NCBI GenBank assembly: GCA_946998205.1
Contig: CAMPYJ010000058.1
Span: 1-12,348 of the forward strand
Origin: an uncultured Prevotella sp.
Lineage (GTDB): Bacteria; Bacteroidota; Bacteroidia; Bacteroidales; Bacteroidaceae
DNA length: 12,348 bases
Direction: 5' to 3'
Shown here: piece after piece, positions 1 through 7,244 of the stretch
How the letters are laid out: each line of letters begins with the position of its first letter
Numbering within the stretch: position 1 is the first letter of the stretch
Notes under the pieces: model-generated
Told to the model about the DNA's origin: nothing
Databases searched by the model: none
What the model saw: only the letters and a program-made list of their open reading frames with translations
Program-made: the position numbers and the translations under genes

Positions 1-147
1 AAAAACGGAGCAAGCCGAATACAATCAAACTTGTTTGAATTGTTGAGGCGCAGCTTGTTTTATATAAAAAGAGTCCACAAGATGACAAAACGAAAAAAAA
101 AAGACTGACATAAAACACTTTACGCTGGTAATTTATAGAACCGTCCT
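1..147 (+). repeat. Dispersed 260-bp repeat, copy A (3' part, cut by the window start)
   Basis: Bases 1-92 match 5368-5459 of the complete copy with a single difference (C/T in the motif cgcagYtg). After that the two copies diverge in an A-rich stretch. The right end, 129-147, is a terminal inverted repeat (taatttatagaaccgtcct) that is the reverse complement of the left end of copy C at 18 of 19 positions. The left part of this copy lies outside the window. It sits downstream of the five-gene minus-strand operon, 65 bp from the stop codon at 213. No coding potential is apparent. Confidence 0.9.
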
Positions 148-212
148 TTGGTCAAAATACACGGTTAGAAACGTTTTTGTCTTTGTGTGCCTGTTGAATG
201 GTCTTCTCCGTG
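148..212. other. Short intergenic spacer after the five-gene operon
   Basis: These 65 bp separate the stop of the last operon gene from repeat copy A. I see no convincing hairpin followed by T residues for minus-strand termination here, so the operon transcript may run into the repeat. Confidence 0.4.
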
Positions 213-1565
213 TCAGCGTGTTACGATTTCTTTGCGCACGCGTCCGTCACCATATTTCACGATGTTGATTCCTCTTTGCGGTGCTTGAATGCGAAGGCCG
301 TCGAGTGTGTAGCGTGCTGTCTCTGTGTTGTTGCCGTGTTCTTCAGTCACGGTAGATATGCCAGTTGCGCCTGCATCGGTGATGGTGCATTTGGCTGCAT
401 TTTCGATTTTCTTAGTATTATTGTTAATCAGCAGCACGCAGATTTTCAGTTTTGATTTATCTTGCAGCAGACGGTTGTAGGCGATGTTAAACACATGTTG
501 GAAACTTTGCGTTTGGTCTACTTCTATCGGAATCTTTACGAAGTCTTCCGGCCCTGGCGTGTAAACACCTTGCACTTCGCCTTCTCTCGCCGGGATGTAA
601 ACCCCTGTTGCTGCGATTGCCGTAAAGTTGTTGAGAATTCCGCTTACCACAGATGGCGAGTTGACGAATTTGTCCATTTCAGGAGACTTGCCGAGAACGC
701 TGTTGTCTCCCGAATAGTGATTGTTTTGTAGCCATTCGGGCTTTGTCATCCCATCTTCTGTCAGCACATAAGCCACACTGTATTTCGTGTCTTTGGGAAC
801 AACACGAAAGGTGACGCTTGGCGTTACGGTGATGCGTTCTTTCTTTTCATCCCATTGGGCAGTGACGTTCACATCCATGTCGGCACCCATGGCTCTTTCC
901 TCCTCAAACTCTGTCGTAGCCGTAAAATTGGAAAGCAGGCGACTTCTGTTCATGTCAAGATGTGGTGTGCCTTTTGCTTCGAAGCTGTTCCAAGCATAAT
1001 CAGGACAGGACAGTGGGTCGGGACGGCGATGAATGGCAATGCCGATGAAGTCATCGGGATAGTTCTTTTCCAAGTTCTCCATGACGGCAATGCCGCGTGA
1101 ACAGTATCGGCACCACATGCCTGTGTATTCTTCCACGACGACCCTGCGGTGAGGCACTTGCGTGACAGTGGCTCTGATAAGACCGGCATAAGGATAAGAG
1201 GCTCTGTTGGGCTCACCGTTCACTTTCGTTATCTCTACCTGTAATTCTGTTTCCGAGAGCCGGTCATGAGGTGGCACGTCAATATCCGCATGCGTGCCCC
1301 ACATGTGTTTCAGTGGTTCTTTCAAGACGTATTTTCCCTCCAACAGCACTTTACCTTCAAATAAGACCTTGTAATCAAAATCTTTCACCTCATCCCTGCC
1401 ATAATTGGTAATCAACAGTTGGGCTTTCGCGCTCTTGGCATGGATAGGTACATACACCTTTCGTCCAGTGGAGGGAGCCAGACTGTAGTCGCCCGCCCTA
1501 AGACTGTTTGGATAACAAAGGATGGCGATGAGCGCCAATAGTTGAATACAGACTCTTTTTATCAT
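213..1565 (-). CDS. Omp28-like thioredoxin-fold protein with T9SS C-terminal sorting domain
   Basis: A 450-residue secreted protein. Residues 1-24 form a signal peptide ending near LRA. Residues about 30-140 are beta-rich and may be an Ig-like N-terminal domain. The Omp28/thioredoxin-like part starts at VVVEEYTGMWCRYC, with the CxxC at 152-155, followed by an IAIH strand typical of this family. The last 45 or so residues (YTLDGLRIQAPQRGINIVKY, then GDGRVRKEIV) have the pattern of short Prevotella T9SS type A sorting domains. It should therefore cross the outer membrane by the type IX system and end up on the cell surface or released. It is the last gene of the operon, 30 bp after its neighbour. 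The substrate of its thiol pair is unknown; a thiol oxidoreductase or surface binding protein is inferred. The P. gingivalis surface thioredoxin HBP35 has a comparable layout (thioredoxin fold plus CTD), but homology was not tested. Confidence 0.87.
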   Translation of the reverse strand: MIKRVCIQLLALIAILCYPNSLRAGDYSLAPSTGRKVYVPIHAKSAKAQLLITNYGRDEVKDFDYKVLFEGKVLLEGKYVLKEPLKHMWGTHADIDVPPHDRLSETELQVEITKVNGEPNRASYPYAGLIRATVTQVPHRRVVVEEYTGMWCRYCSRGIAVMENLEKNYPDDFIGIAIHRRPDPLSCPDYAWNSFEAKGTPHLDMNRSRLLSNFTATTEFEEERAMGADMDVNVTAQWDEKKERITVTPSVTFRVVPKDTKYSVAYVLTEDGMTKPEWLQNNHYSGDNSVLGKSPEMDKFVNSPSVVSGILNNFTAIAATGVYIPAREGEVQGVYTPGPEDFVKIPIEVDQTQSFQHVFNIAYNRLLQDKSKLKICVLLINNNTKKIENAAKCTITDAGATGISTVTEEHGNNTETARYTLDGLRIQAPQRGINIVKYGDGRVRKEIVTR

Positions 1566-1595
1566 CTTGTAACGAGTGTTGTTGTGGGATGTTCG

Positions 1596-2273
1596 TTAGG
1601 AAATAATGTACTTACGAGTGAAAATAACTCCTTGATTGCTTCTGTACTTAACGATATATGTGCCTTTAGGAAGTGTTGAAAGCGAGGTGAGCTGTCGATA
1701 GAGCAACACGCCACAGGTGTCATAGACATCGTAGATGCCACCTGCTGGTATCGGTGAGGACGCAATGCCGGCGGTCTCAGGAATGAAGTTGATGGTCAGC
1801 TTCGGCCCGTTCTTTTCTGTCATCTTGCCGTTTCCCTCATCTTCCATGATGATGATTTGCAGAACAACCTTGCCATGTCCTTTTGTGGCGAAAGTATGTT
1901 TAATGGAAAGCTTCTCCCGGCCAGCGGCTGCCATATCCTTTGGTTCCAATTGATAAGTGCCGGCTTCTTCATGAGAATTGCAAGATTCAAACGCGCATAC
2001 CTCCAACTGTCCTTCTTGCATTTCAATGTTATAAGAGAGTTTCACTTTCTGTGACTTGCCTGAGCGGTTGGAGATGAATAGTTCTGTATGCATTTGTTTC
2101 TGTCCAGGTGTAAAAACGTCGTCCTCCACCTTGCTCACGTTAAGCGTGGCGTCAGGTGCAATCACATCTCCTTTGGCGTTGACAAAGACAACGTCATCCG
2201 GGCTTGTCTGTGCCTGCACGCTTGCGAACGCGCATGCGAGCATACCTAAAAAATTAAGCAGTCGTAATTTCAT
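1596..2273 (-). CDS. Small T9SS-cargo protein of unknown function
   Basis: With the start at 2273 the product is 225 residues and begins MKLRLLNFLGMLACAFASVQAQ, a good type I signal peptide, preceded by an A-rich leader of the Bacteroidetes kind. An in-frame ATG at 2291 adds six residues (MTKNKN) and lies 4 bp after the upstream stop; it is an equal alternative. The middle is beta-rich and carries a CX4C pair (CAFESC) but no recognisable enzyme motif. The C terminus (GGIYDVYDTCGVLL, then LPKGTYIVKY and FTRKYIIS) fits a T9SS type A sorting domain: a short strand, a G-containing turn, the L-x-x-G-x-Y-I-V core and a final basic strand. Its operon position between two Omp28-like proteins suggests a shared surface role, but no function can be assigned. 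Confidence 0.82.
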   Translation of the reverse strand: MKLRLLNFLGMLACAFASVQAQTSPDDVVFVNAKGDVIAPDATLNVSKVEDDVFTPGQKQMHTELFISNRSGKSQKVKLSYNIEMQEGQLEVCAFESCNSHEEAGTYQLEPKDMAAAGREKLSIKHTFATKGHGKVVLQIIIMEDEGNGKMTEKNGPKLTINFIPETAGIASSPIPAGGIYDVYDTCGVLLYRQLTSLSTLPKGTYIVKYRSNQGVIFTRKYIIS

Positions 2274-2295
2274 GTTTTTATTTTTTGTCATTTGT

Positions 2296-3093
2296 TTACG
2301 AATTGGAAATCTTTTGCCGAACAACCTGTTGCACACCGTTATCGTTATAGAAGAAAGCCACTATCCATGCTTTGTCAGACAAGATGCCACTGGGCAGCGT
2401 GTAGGTGGTTTTCTCTTTGTGCGCATGTTCGGGAGAGAGCGTCAGTGCTGTTCCCCATTCTCCGTTGACGGCCGCCCTGAACACATGGTGGTGTATGTGG
2501 TTCTTTTCTAACTTGTTGTTCGGGAAAAGCTGTGGTGCGACAACATCGTCTTCCACCAGCCATAGCTGCAGTTGTCCTTTTACCGCTGTCGTCAAGGTCG
2601 TCAAGGTCCTCAAGTCGGTTTCTATCTCCACAAGGCGAGTGTCGGCGTCGTATTGACATTTAAGTTCTATGTTTACGTTCGTAGTTTTGGTAAACTCCTC
2701 ATAGACTTTTCCTGCCCAAGCGTCTTTTGACAGTGCGCCACCCCGACGGTTGATGATGGCTTTGGGTACGTTGGGAATCGCCCAGTGCTTGTAATACGCA
2801 TCCCCCGCATCGGTGCGCAATCCCACGATGGTGGATGTTGTTTTAACGGCGAGCGGACCTGCATGAATTGCAACAGCTATCAGCTTGTCGGCTCCATAGG
2901 TGCCTTGCAGCTCTTTGATGGCCTCTGCGGCCTCGGGGCAGAAGATGCACCGCTGCCCTGTAAAGTCTTCTATCAGCACGTTTCGCTGAATGGTGGCGGC
3001 AGGCACTTCGACGAGACGCTTGTCAGCGTCAATGGGGTCGCAGCTCGTTAAGAGCGAAACGCCAGCCAGAAGGAGGATATATAAAGATTTCAT
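2296..3093 (-). CDS. Omp28-family lipoprotein with CxxC motif
   Basis: A 265-residue lipoprotein. The N terminus MKSLYILLLAGVSLLTSC gives a lipobox LTSC with Cys18 as the lipidated residue. The following DPIDAD is acid-rich, resembling the Bacteroidetes lipoprotein export signal that directs surface exposure; this is an inference. Residues 39-52 (VLIEDFTGQRCIFC) are the diagnostic Omp28 N-terminal strand with a CxxC at 49-52, followed by PEAAEAIKEL and an IAVAIHAG strand, the thioredoxin-like core. NVPKAIINRR is in the place of the thioredoxin cis-proline loop. There is no T9SS sorting domain, so unlike the protein at 213-1565 it would stay lipid-anchored. It is third in the operon, 14 bp after the barrel gene. 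The partner of the CxxC is not known. Confidence 0.88.
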   Translation of the reverse strand: MKSLYILLLAGVSLLTSCDPIDADKRLVEVPAATIQRNVLIEDFTGQRCIFCPEAAEAIKELQGTYGADKLIAVAIHAGPLAVKTTSTIVGLRTDAGDAYYKHWAIPNVPKAIINRRGGALSKDAWAGKVYEEFTKTTNVNIELKCQYDADTRLVEIETDLRTLTTLTTAVKGQLQLWLVEDDVVAPQLFPNNKLEKNHIHHHVFRAAVNGEWGTALTLSPEHAHKEKTTYTLPSGILSDKAWIVAFFYNDNGVQQVVRQKISNS

Positions 3094-3107
3094 TGCTGTC
3101 AGAGCTG

Positions 3108-4742
3108 TCAGAAGTTATAATTGTAGGAAAGTGTCATACCTTTAGTAGCTGGGATGTATCGGCATACCCCTCCCGAACAGTTGAAACCTGCACGGGTGCG
3201 ACCATAGCCCAATTGTAACCTGTGCGCCCCACCGTTGTATGTCACAAAGCCTTGGTAGTAGTGCGCGTGGGTGTTGCCAAGGTTGTAAAGGTCGCTCAAG
3301 GTGAACATCCAGTGTGGCGCCAGCGACAGTTCAGCCAGTGCGAATGCCCAGTCTTTATCGCCATCTTTCGAGAAGAGGTACTGTCCCTCAACACGCAGCG
3401 TTGTTTTTCGTGCCAGTTTCTGCTTCACGTCTGCCACGACTATATGCGAGTTCAACATGCCTCCATGTCCCTCAATCACCGTTTGGTTGTAACGCTGATT
3501 CATGTACATCAAGTTGAGCCTTGTGTCTTTGCCAAGGCGTTTCTCCACCTGCACGTCAATGTCTTGATAATAGGTGGATGCTCCCCAACGCCAAAACGAA
3601 CTTCCGTAGCCATCGGTTCCTCTGCCGCCATCCTCATTTTTGGAAATGGAATGAACGTGCGAGAAGTTCATTTTCACCATCGTCCCGTATTTGCCACCCA
3701 GCATAGAGCCTTTGGGGAAGGTATAGGCTCCCGCCGCCTGATATGCCCACTCTCCGTCGGGACGTGTGGCGTAGGGATAGAGTGCGGGCAGCGTGTAGGT
3801 GTGTTCTACGGTGAAGGCAGGCAGGTGATTGATGAAAGAAGAGATGCCTTCCATACCCCTGCTGCTGCGCAGCGTCATGTTCGTGCTGCGCTTGGCTTGC
3901 AGAAGCAGGCTCATGCCGCGTTTGGAGTATGAACCCGAGAGCATTGCCACATAACCGTTGCGATAGATATAGCCATTGTCATTGGAGGGGTCTTGTGTTT
4001 TCATCGCCATCTCCGCCAGTACGTTCAACGAACGGTGTTGCACGCGCATGCGAACGTCGAACGCGTTGACATAGCGAGGAAGGCGTAGACGGTGTGTGGG
4101 GTCTGTCATGACCACATCCTCTTTCTCGTACTTGTTGACGCACGAAAAACCAATCATCGCATAGGTCTCGTGCCTCTGCAGTACTTTGAGCCACTCTTCA
4201 ATATTCCACTCGATGTCGCCCCCTGTCAGCCAACTGTCGTTGTGCTTCCAATACCGGCGCTGGCGTCCCGTGAGTATCTTCACCGCCACACCGTCCCAGG
4301 GACGGTAATGTAAGCGAGCGCCTTGCAGGGAGTTGTCTATTCCAAGACTGCGCTCCTCGTATGTGCGAAGGATGAAGCCCGACCCAAACTGCTCATAAAA
4401 ACTGCCCAATGTCAATTCGGCATTCTTATAGCGGCCTTTCACATAGAAATGAGGCAGTCCCCAGCCTTTGATGTCGTTCTCAAATCCGGGAAGCGGATGT
4501 TTCAGATATTCCACTCTTGCCCCTGCCTCCACATAGCGGCTTGTAGCCTTCAGGTCAAGATAAGTGTTTGTCAGAAAATGGCCGTCATCAGCGCTCGCTC
4601 CCGTTGTCTTGTCTTTCTCCGGCAGCAGGATGTCGCTCTGAATACTTCCCGACAGGCGCGGCTTGTCCGGTTGCTCTTGTGCGCAAAGCCATGTGCTTGC
4701 CATGCCGATGAGCCATCCAAGCATCATCATCCGTTTGTTCAT
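3108..4742 (-). CDS. Outer-membrane beta-barrel protein, DUF6029-like
   Basis: The start at 4742 (MNKRMMMLGWLIGMASTWLCAQ) gives 544 residues and lies 4 bp after the upstream stop; an ATG at 4760 would overlap the upstream gene and put extra residues before the signal peptide. After cleavage at CAQ the mature protein is a run of alternating hydrophobic and polar strands rich in Tyr, Trp, Arg and Gly (FYVKGRYKNAELTLGSFYEQ, ARLHYRPWDGVAVKILTG) and ends in YNYNF, an aromatic C terminus typical of Bam-inserted barrels. I recognise the overall pattern as the Bacteroidetes DUF6029 group, whose function is undescribed. It is second in the operon, directly after a TlpA-type thioredoxin and before Omp28-type proteins. 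It may be a pore or docking partner for them, which is inference only. Confidence 0.82.
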   Translation of the reverse strand: MNKRMMMLGWLIGMASTWLCAQEQPDKPRLSGSIQSDILLPEKDKTTGASADDGHFLTNTYLDLKATSRYVEAGARVEYLKHPLPGFENDIKGWGLPHFYVKGRYKNAELTLGSFYEQFGSGFILRTYEERSLGIDNSLQGARLHYRPWDGVAVKILTGRQRRYWKHNDSWLTGGDIEWNIEEWLKVLQRHETYAMIGFSCVNKYEKEDVVMTDPTHRLRLPRYVNAFDVRMRVQHRSLNVLAEMAMKTQDPSNDNGYIYRNGYVAMLSGSYSKRGMSLLLQAKRSTNMTLRSSRGMEGISSFINHLPAFTVEHTYTLPALYPYATRPDGEWAYQAAGAYTFPKGSMLGGKYGTMVKMNFSHVHSISKNEDGGRGTDGYGSSFWRWGASTYYQDIDVQVEKRLGKDTRLNLMYMNQRYNQTVIEGHGGMLNSHIVVADVKQKLARKTTLRVEGQYLFSKDGDKDWAFALAELSLAPHWMFTLSDLYNLGNTHAHYYQGFVTYNGGAHRLQLGYGRTRAGFNCSGGVCRYIPATKGMTLSYNYNF

Positions 4743-4746
4743 AAGG

Positions 4747-5238
4747 CTACCTGCTTGCAATTTCCTTTATCTTTTCGTAAAGCTCCAGTTCTGCGCCATC
4801 GGTGTAACCGTTGTGCCGATAAACAATGTTTCCCTGTCCATCGAGCAACACCGTGTAGGGAATCAGTTGAATGCCCAGCGCGTGGCGCAACTCACTGTTG
4901 GGGTCGAGCAGCACGTCGTATCGCCATCCGTTCTGGTCAACCAACGGCTTTACTTTGTTGATGTTCTGTGCCTGATCCACCGATACGGCGATGATTCGCA
5001 CGCCTGTCTCTTGCTGCCACTCATCGTAGAGTTCGGCAATGGCTTTCAGCTCACGGTTGCAGGGTTTGCACCACGTCGCGAAGAAAGCGAGCAGCAAGGG
5101 CTTGCCGTTGTTGGCTATCGTGTCTGTCTGCACGGTTCTGCCTTCCATGTCTTTGAGGATTACCTTGGGCAGCCGTTCTTGTGCGTAGCTTCCCAAACTC
5201 ACCAATAATAACGCGAGGGATAACAGTATTTTATTCAT
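4747..5238 (-). CDS. TlpA/ResA-type thiol-disulfide oxidoreductase
   Basis: A 163-residue exported thioredoxin-fold protein. The start at 5238 gives MNKILLSLALLLVSLGSYAQ, a clean signal peptide; the ATG at 5253 adds only MTTIN and is less likely. The active site is FFATWCKPC (Cys57 and Cys60), the canonical WCxPC of the TlpA/ResA/AhpC-TSA superfamily. It is followed by the usual helix, an IIAVSVDQ strand, and the cis-proline loop IQLIPYTVLLDGQG (Pro127). The enzyme should act in the periplasm, most likely reducing disulfides in partner proteins; two other CxxC proteins are encoded downstream in the same operon. It is the first gene of the operon, with a 260-bp dispersed repeat beginning 14 bp upstream of its start codon, so its native promoter has probably been displaced or the repeat sits in the leader. 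Confidence 0.93.
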   Translation of the reverse strand: MNKILLSLALLLVSLGSYAQERLPKVILKDMEGRTVQTDTIANNGKPLLLAFFATWCKPCNRELKAIAELYDEWQQETGVRIIAVSVDQAQNINKVKPLVDQNGWRYDVLLDPNSELRHALGIQLIPYTVLLDGQGNIVYRHNGYTDGAELELYEKIKEIASR

Positions 5239-5269
5239 GTTTATGGTTGTCAAGGGTGGTTCTATAAAT

Positions 5270-5277
5270 TAGCTTTG
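5270..5277 (+). promoter_or_regulatory. Promoter-like -7 box inside the left end of repeat copy B
   Basis: TAGCTTTG fits the Bacteroidetes -7 consensus TAnnTTTG. A TTG lies at 5247-5249, exactly 20 bases upstream, three bases outside the element. Copy C has the same box at 12273-12280 with a TTG at 12250-12252, again 20 bases away. Transcription would run rightward into the large palindrome. This is suggestive only, since TTG is a weak match on its own. Confidence 0.4.
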
Positions 5278-5293
5278 GCAGATTGTGAGACTA

Positions 5294-5372
5294 TTTTTGA
5301 GGTCAATTTGTTTGTGAGTGAAGGAGTATAGCGAGCTATACGACTGAACGAACAAGCAAATTGAACCAAAAA
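5294..5372 (+). repeat. Large imperfect palindrome inside the dispersed repeat
   Basis: The left arm 5294-5332 and right arm 5335-5372 are near complements: TTTTTG, CAATTTG and the central GTATAGC-GA-GCTATAC all pair, with scattered mismatches and one single-base gap. As RNA or single-stranded DNA this would form a hairpin of nearly 80 nt. Copy A in the window begins exactly at the base corresponding to 5368, in the foot of the right arm, and copy C ends at the base corresponding to 5345, also inside the right arm. Confidence 0.8.
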
Positions 5373-5512
5373 CGGAGCAAGCCGAATACAATCAAACTTG
5401 TTTGAATTGTTGAGGCGCAGCCTGTTTTATATAAAAAGAGTCCACAAGATGACAAAACGTAAAAAAAAACTGACAAAAAAAATCTTACGGTGGTGATTTG
5501 TAGAAACACCCT

Positions 5513-5556
5513 AAAGCGCAACGCCCCGCGTATATCATTACGTGGCGTTGCGCTTT
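5513..5556. terminator. Strong 13-bp hairpin, probable terminator
   Basis: AAAGCGCAACGCC (5513-5525) and GGCGTTGCGCTTT (5544-5556) are perfect complements around an 18-nt loop. On the plus strand the stem is followed by ctctttttt, a good T-rich tail. On the minus strand, where it would serve the fimbrillin operon ending at 5614, only TTT follows before the repeat begins. It abuts the end of repeat copy B without a gap. Insertion of the repeat may have removed a longer T tail on the minus strand, or the hairpin may end a plus-strand transcript from the repeat. Confidence 0.7.
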
Positions 5557-5613
5557 CTCTTTTTTACTGCTTAGCTGCTTGCCTGATGTCAGCTATTAGG
5601 GTTGTTGGGCTTA

Positions 5614-7188
5614 TTATTGGGGGAAACCACTTACTGATTGTTTAATTGTTGCTATAGCACCATCAAGCTCTATGTGTATGCGAATCTTATCAAATTTTTT
5701 TCCCTTAGGAAGGTCTGGATATTTTTTGGGATTAAAAGTTAAGGTGAAATGCCCATACTTATCGTTGCTATCAGGCTGCTTTATGTCTTCGACAACTACA
5801 CTTCCTTCAGGTACTTTTACGTCTTTTTCACGCAGTATTTTTTCTCTTTTGTTGCCTTTTTTATCCGTATACGTAGAATTATAATAACGGTCATACGTAA
5901 TTTTTACTATTTTATACTTATGAGGTGCCACTATTAAAGGGGTAGGTACTTTTGTAGATTTTGTCTTCGCTACGTATCGAGCGGTGAACATAGTTAAGTA
6001 ATATTTTGTAGCCCCTTCTTTAGTTATTTCTTTTTTATCTGCATCTGTTTTTAAATTAAATACTGTATTACTTGACACTTGGACGAACTTCCCCTCTTGT
6101 TTTTCGTCTTTTTTAACAAAATATAATAGTGGTTTCAAATCTTCCTGCTGAGTATTATCACCTATATTATATTTTTCTACCTGACCAGCTTTATATGGTT
6201 TGTTATCTTTTAATTTGAGAGGAATGGTTATCTTCTTTAGTGGAAGTCTATAATCTTCTTGAATATTTCCATCAGCACCATAATTTTCATCTTTCTTCAA
6301 AACTACCTCTGCTTTAGCATCATCGCCTACCGGTTGTGGTATCATGAAGATGGTAAGGTTGTCGTACTTGTTGCCTGTTTTTAGCCCGGTAAACTGGGTT
6401 CTGTTTACCTGTGTGGTGGTGATGTGGTTGGTTTTGATGCGCACCGTGTCTTTTTTCGCGTTTTGGATATCCCACGTAAAGCGTTCCGTGCCAGGGGTAT
6501 TAGACAAGTCTACGTGGCATGTCCCATTCGTGTATAGCCCTGTTATAAAAATGCCCTCTATGGTGTAACCCGTAGGTACGCGGTCGCCAATGGCAAAGTT
6601 GATAGCTGTAAGGGCATGATGCATGTTTATGGTCTTTCCGCTGGTTATTTCTTTTTCGGTAGAGTTCTGTTCATTTATCTCAAACTCCTCCGTCTGCCCT
6701 ATCATCAAGTCTTTCTGCAGTGCCATGTCTTTTTGCAGGGAGTAGGTAAGGGTATAGGTGTTTGCGCCTGTCCGTTTAAACTGATTGTCATCGCTTAGTT
6801 GGGGGTATACGGCGGCGAGCTGCACCTTCGGCATGTCTGTCTTGTATGTTGCCACCTTGCCGCTTACGTGCACTATATATTTATCGTCTTTTTTCTTTGC
6901 ACTACCGTTGTTGATGAAGTTGGGTTTGTTGGGAGTAGGTTCACCATTTTTATGTCCATAGCCGTATACGCCAAAGGTAGCGTCGTCGGGCATTTGCGCT
7001 ATATCATCGTACATGGTACCCCGTGTCAAGGCACTGGTGGCGAAGTTTAGTTTTACCACGTTAAGCGCTGCTGGGTTGTTGTCGGTCTGAACTTTGCCCT
7101 CTTCAAGGTCTTGAGAGCAGGAAGTCGCCATGGCTGCCAAACACAATATCGAGGCAGCACCAATAGCCTTATAATAATGTTTTTTCAT
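5614..7188 (-). CDS. Fimbrillin family lipoprotein
   Basis: With the start at 7188 (MKKHYYKAIGAASILCLAAM) the product is 524 residues; the ATG at 7260 would add 24 non-signal residues and overlap the upstream gene. The lipobox is ATSC with Cys24, followed by an acidic SQDLEEG that resembles the Bacteroidetes surface-export signal. The early part matches the fimbrillin/Mfa-like pattern: VKLNFATSALTRGTMYDDI, then ATFGVYGYG, a Thr/Arg stretch before the first domain strand (Arg56 is a plausible maturation site by analogy with Porphyromonas fimbrillins), then MHHALTAINFAIGD, the family's H-x-L-[ST]-x-[IV]-x-F-like strand. It is probably a structural or tip subunit of a surface fimbria. The C-terminal third is Lys-rich, and its DNA is strikingly AT-rich (29% GC at 6001-6300 against 48% at 6361-6660, counted by hand), suggesting a recombinant or variable C-terminal domain. 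Confidence 0.87.
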   Translation of the reverse strand: MKKHYYKAIGAASILCLAAMATSCSQDLEEGKVQTDNNPAALNVVKLNFATSALTRGTMYDDIAQMPDDATFGVYGYGHKNGEPTPNKPNFINNGSAKKKDDKYIVHVSGKVATYKTDMPKVQLAAVYPQLSDDNQFKRTGANTYTLTYSLQKDMALQKDLMIGQTEEFEINEQNSTEKEITSGKTINMHHALTAINFAIGDRVPTGYTIEGIFITGLYTNGTCHVDLSNTPGTERFTWDIQNAKKDTVRIKTNHITTTQVNRTQFTGLKTGNKYDNLTIFMIPQPVGDDAKAEVVLKKDENYGADGNIQEDYRLPLKKITIPLKLKDNKPYKAGQVEKYNIGDNTQQEDLKPLLYFVKKDEKQEGKFVQVSSNTVFNLKTDADKKEITKEGATKYYLTMFTARYVAKTKSTKVPTPLIVAPHKYKIVKITYDRYYNSTYTDKKGNKREKILREKDVKVPEGSVVVEDIKQPDSNDKYGHFTLTFNPKKYPDLPKGKKFDKIRIHIELDGAIATIKQSVSGFPQ

Positions 7189-7244
7189 TGTGTTATTTGT
7201 TTTTGTTATAGCATTTGGTAATAAAAGACAGGATGGCTTTTGGG

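Larger units (their letters stand above)
5253..5512 (+). repeat. Dispersed 260-bp MITE-like repeat, copy B (complete)
   Basis: The element is bounded by terminal inverted repeats: left 5253-5271 (agggtggttctataaatta) and right 5494-5512, complementary at 16 of 19 positions. Other parts recur at 1-147 and 12256-12348 in the same orientation. The left 93 bp differ from copy C at 7 positions, and 5368-5459 differ from copy A at 1. Inside it lies a near-palindrome (5294-5372), a second short palindrome around 5387-5408 (caatcaaacttgtttgaattg), and A-runs near the right end. No transposase is encoded, so it fits a miniature inverted-repeat element or a REP-like unit. No clear target duplication is seen. 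The host family is unidentified. Confidence 0.88.

Noticed and set aside
3222..3932. 236-codon plus-strand frame opposite the DUF6029-like gene
   Set aside because: It is fully antisense to a strong barrel gene with signal peptide and aromatic C terminus, and has no features of its own.
5336..5521. 61-codon minus-strand frame inside the dispersed repeat
   Set aside because: It lies in the palindromic element and lacks any protein-like pattern or leader. It is explained by the repeat.
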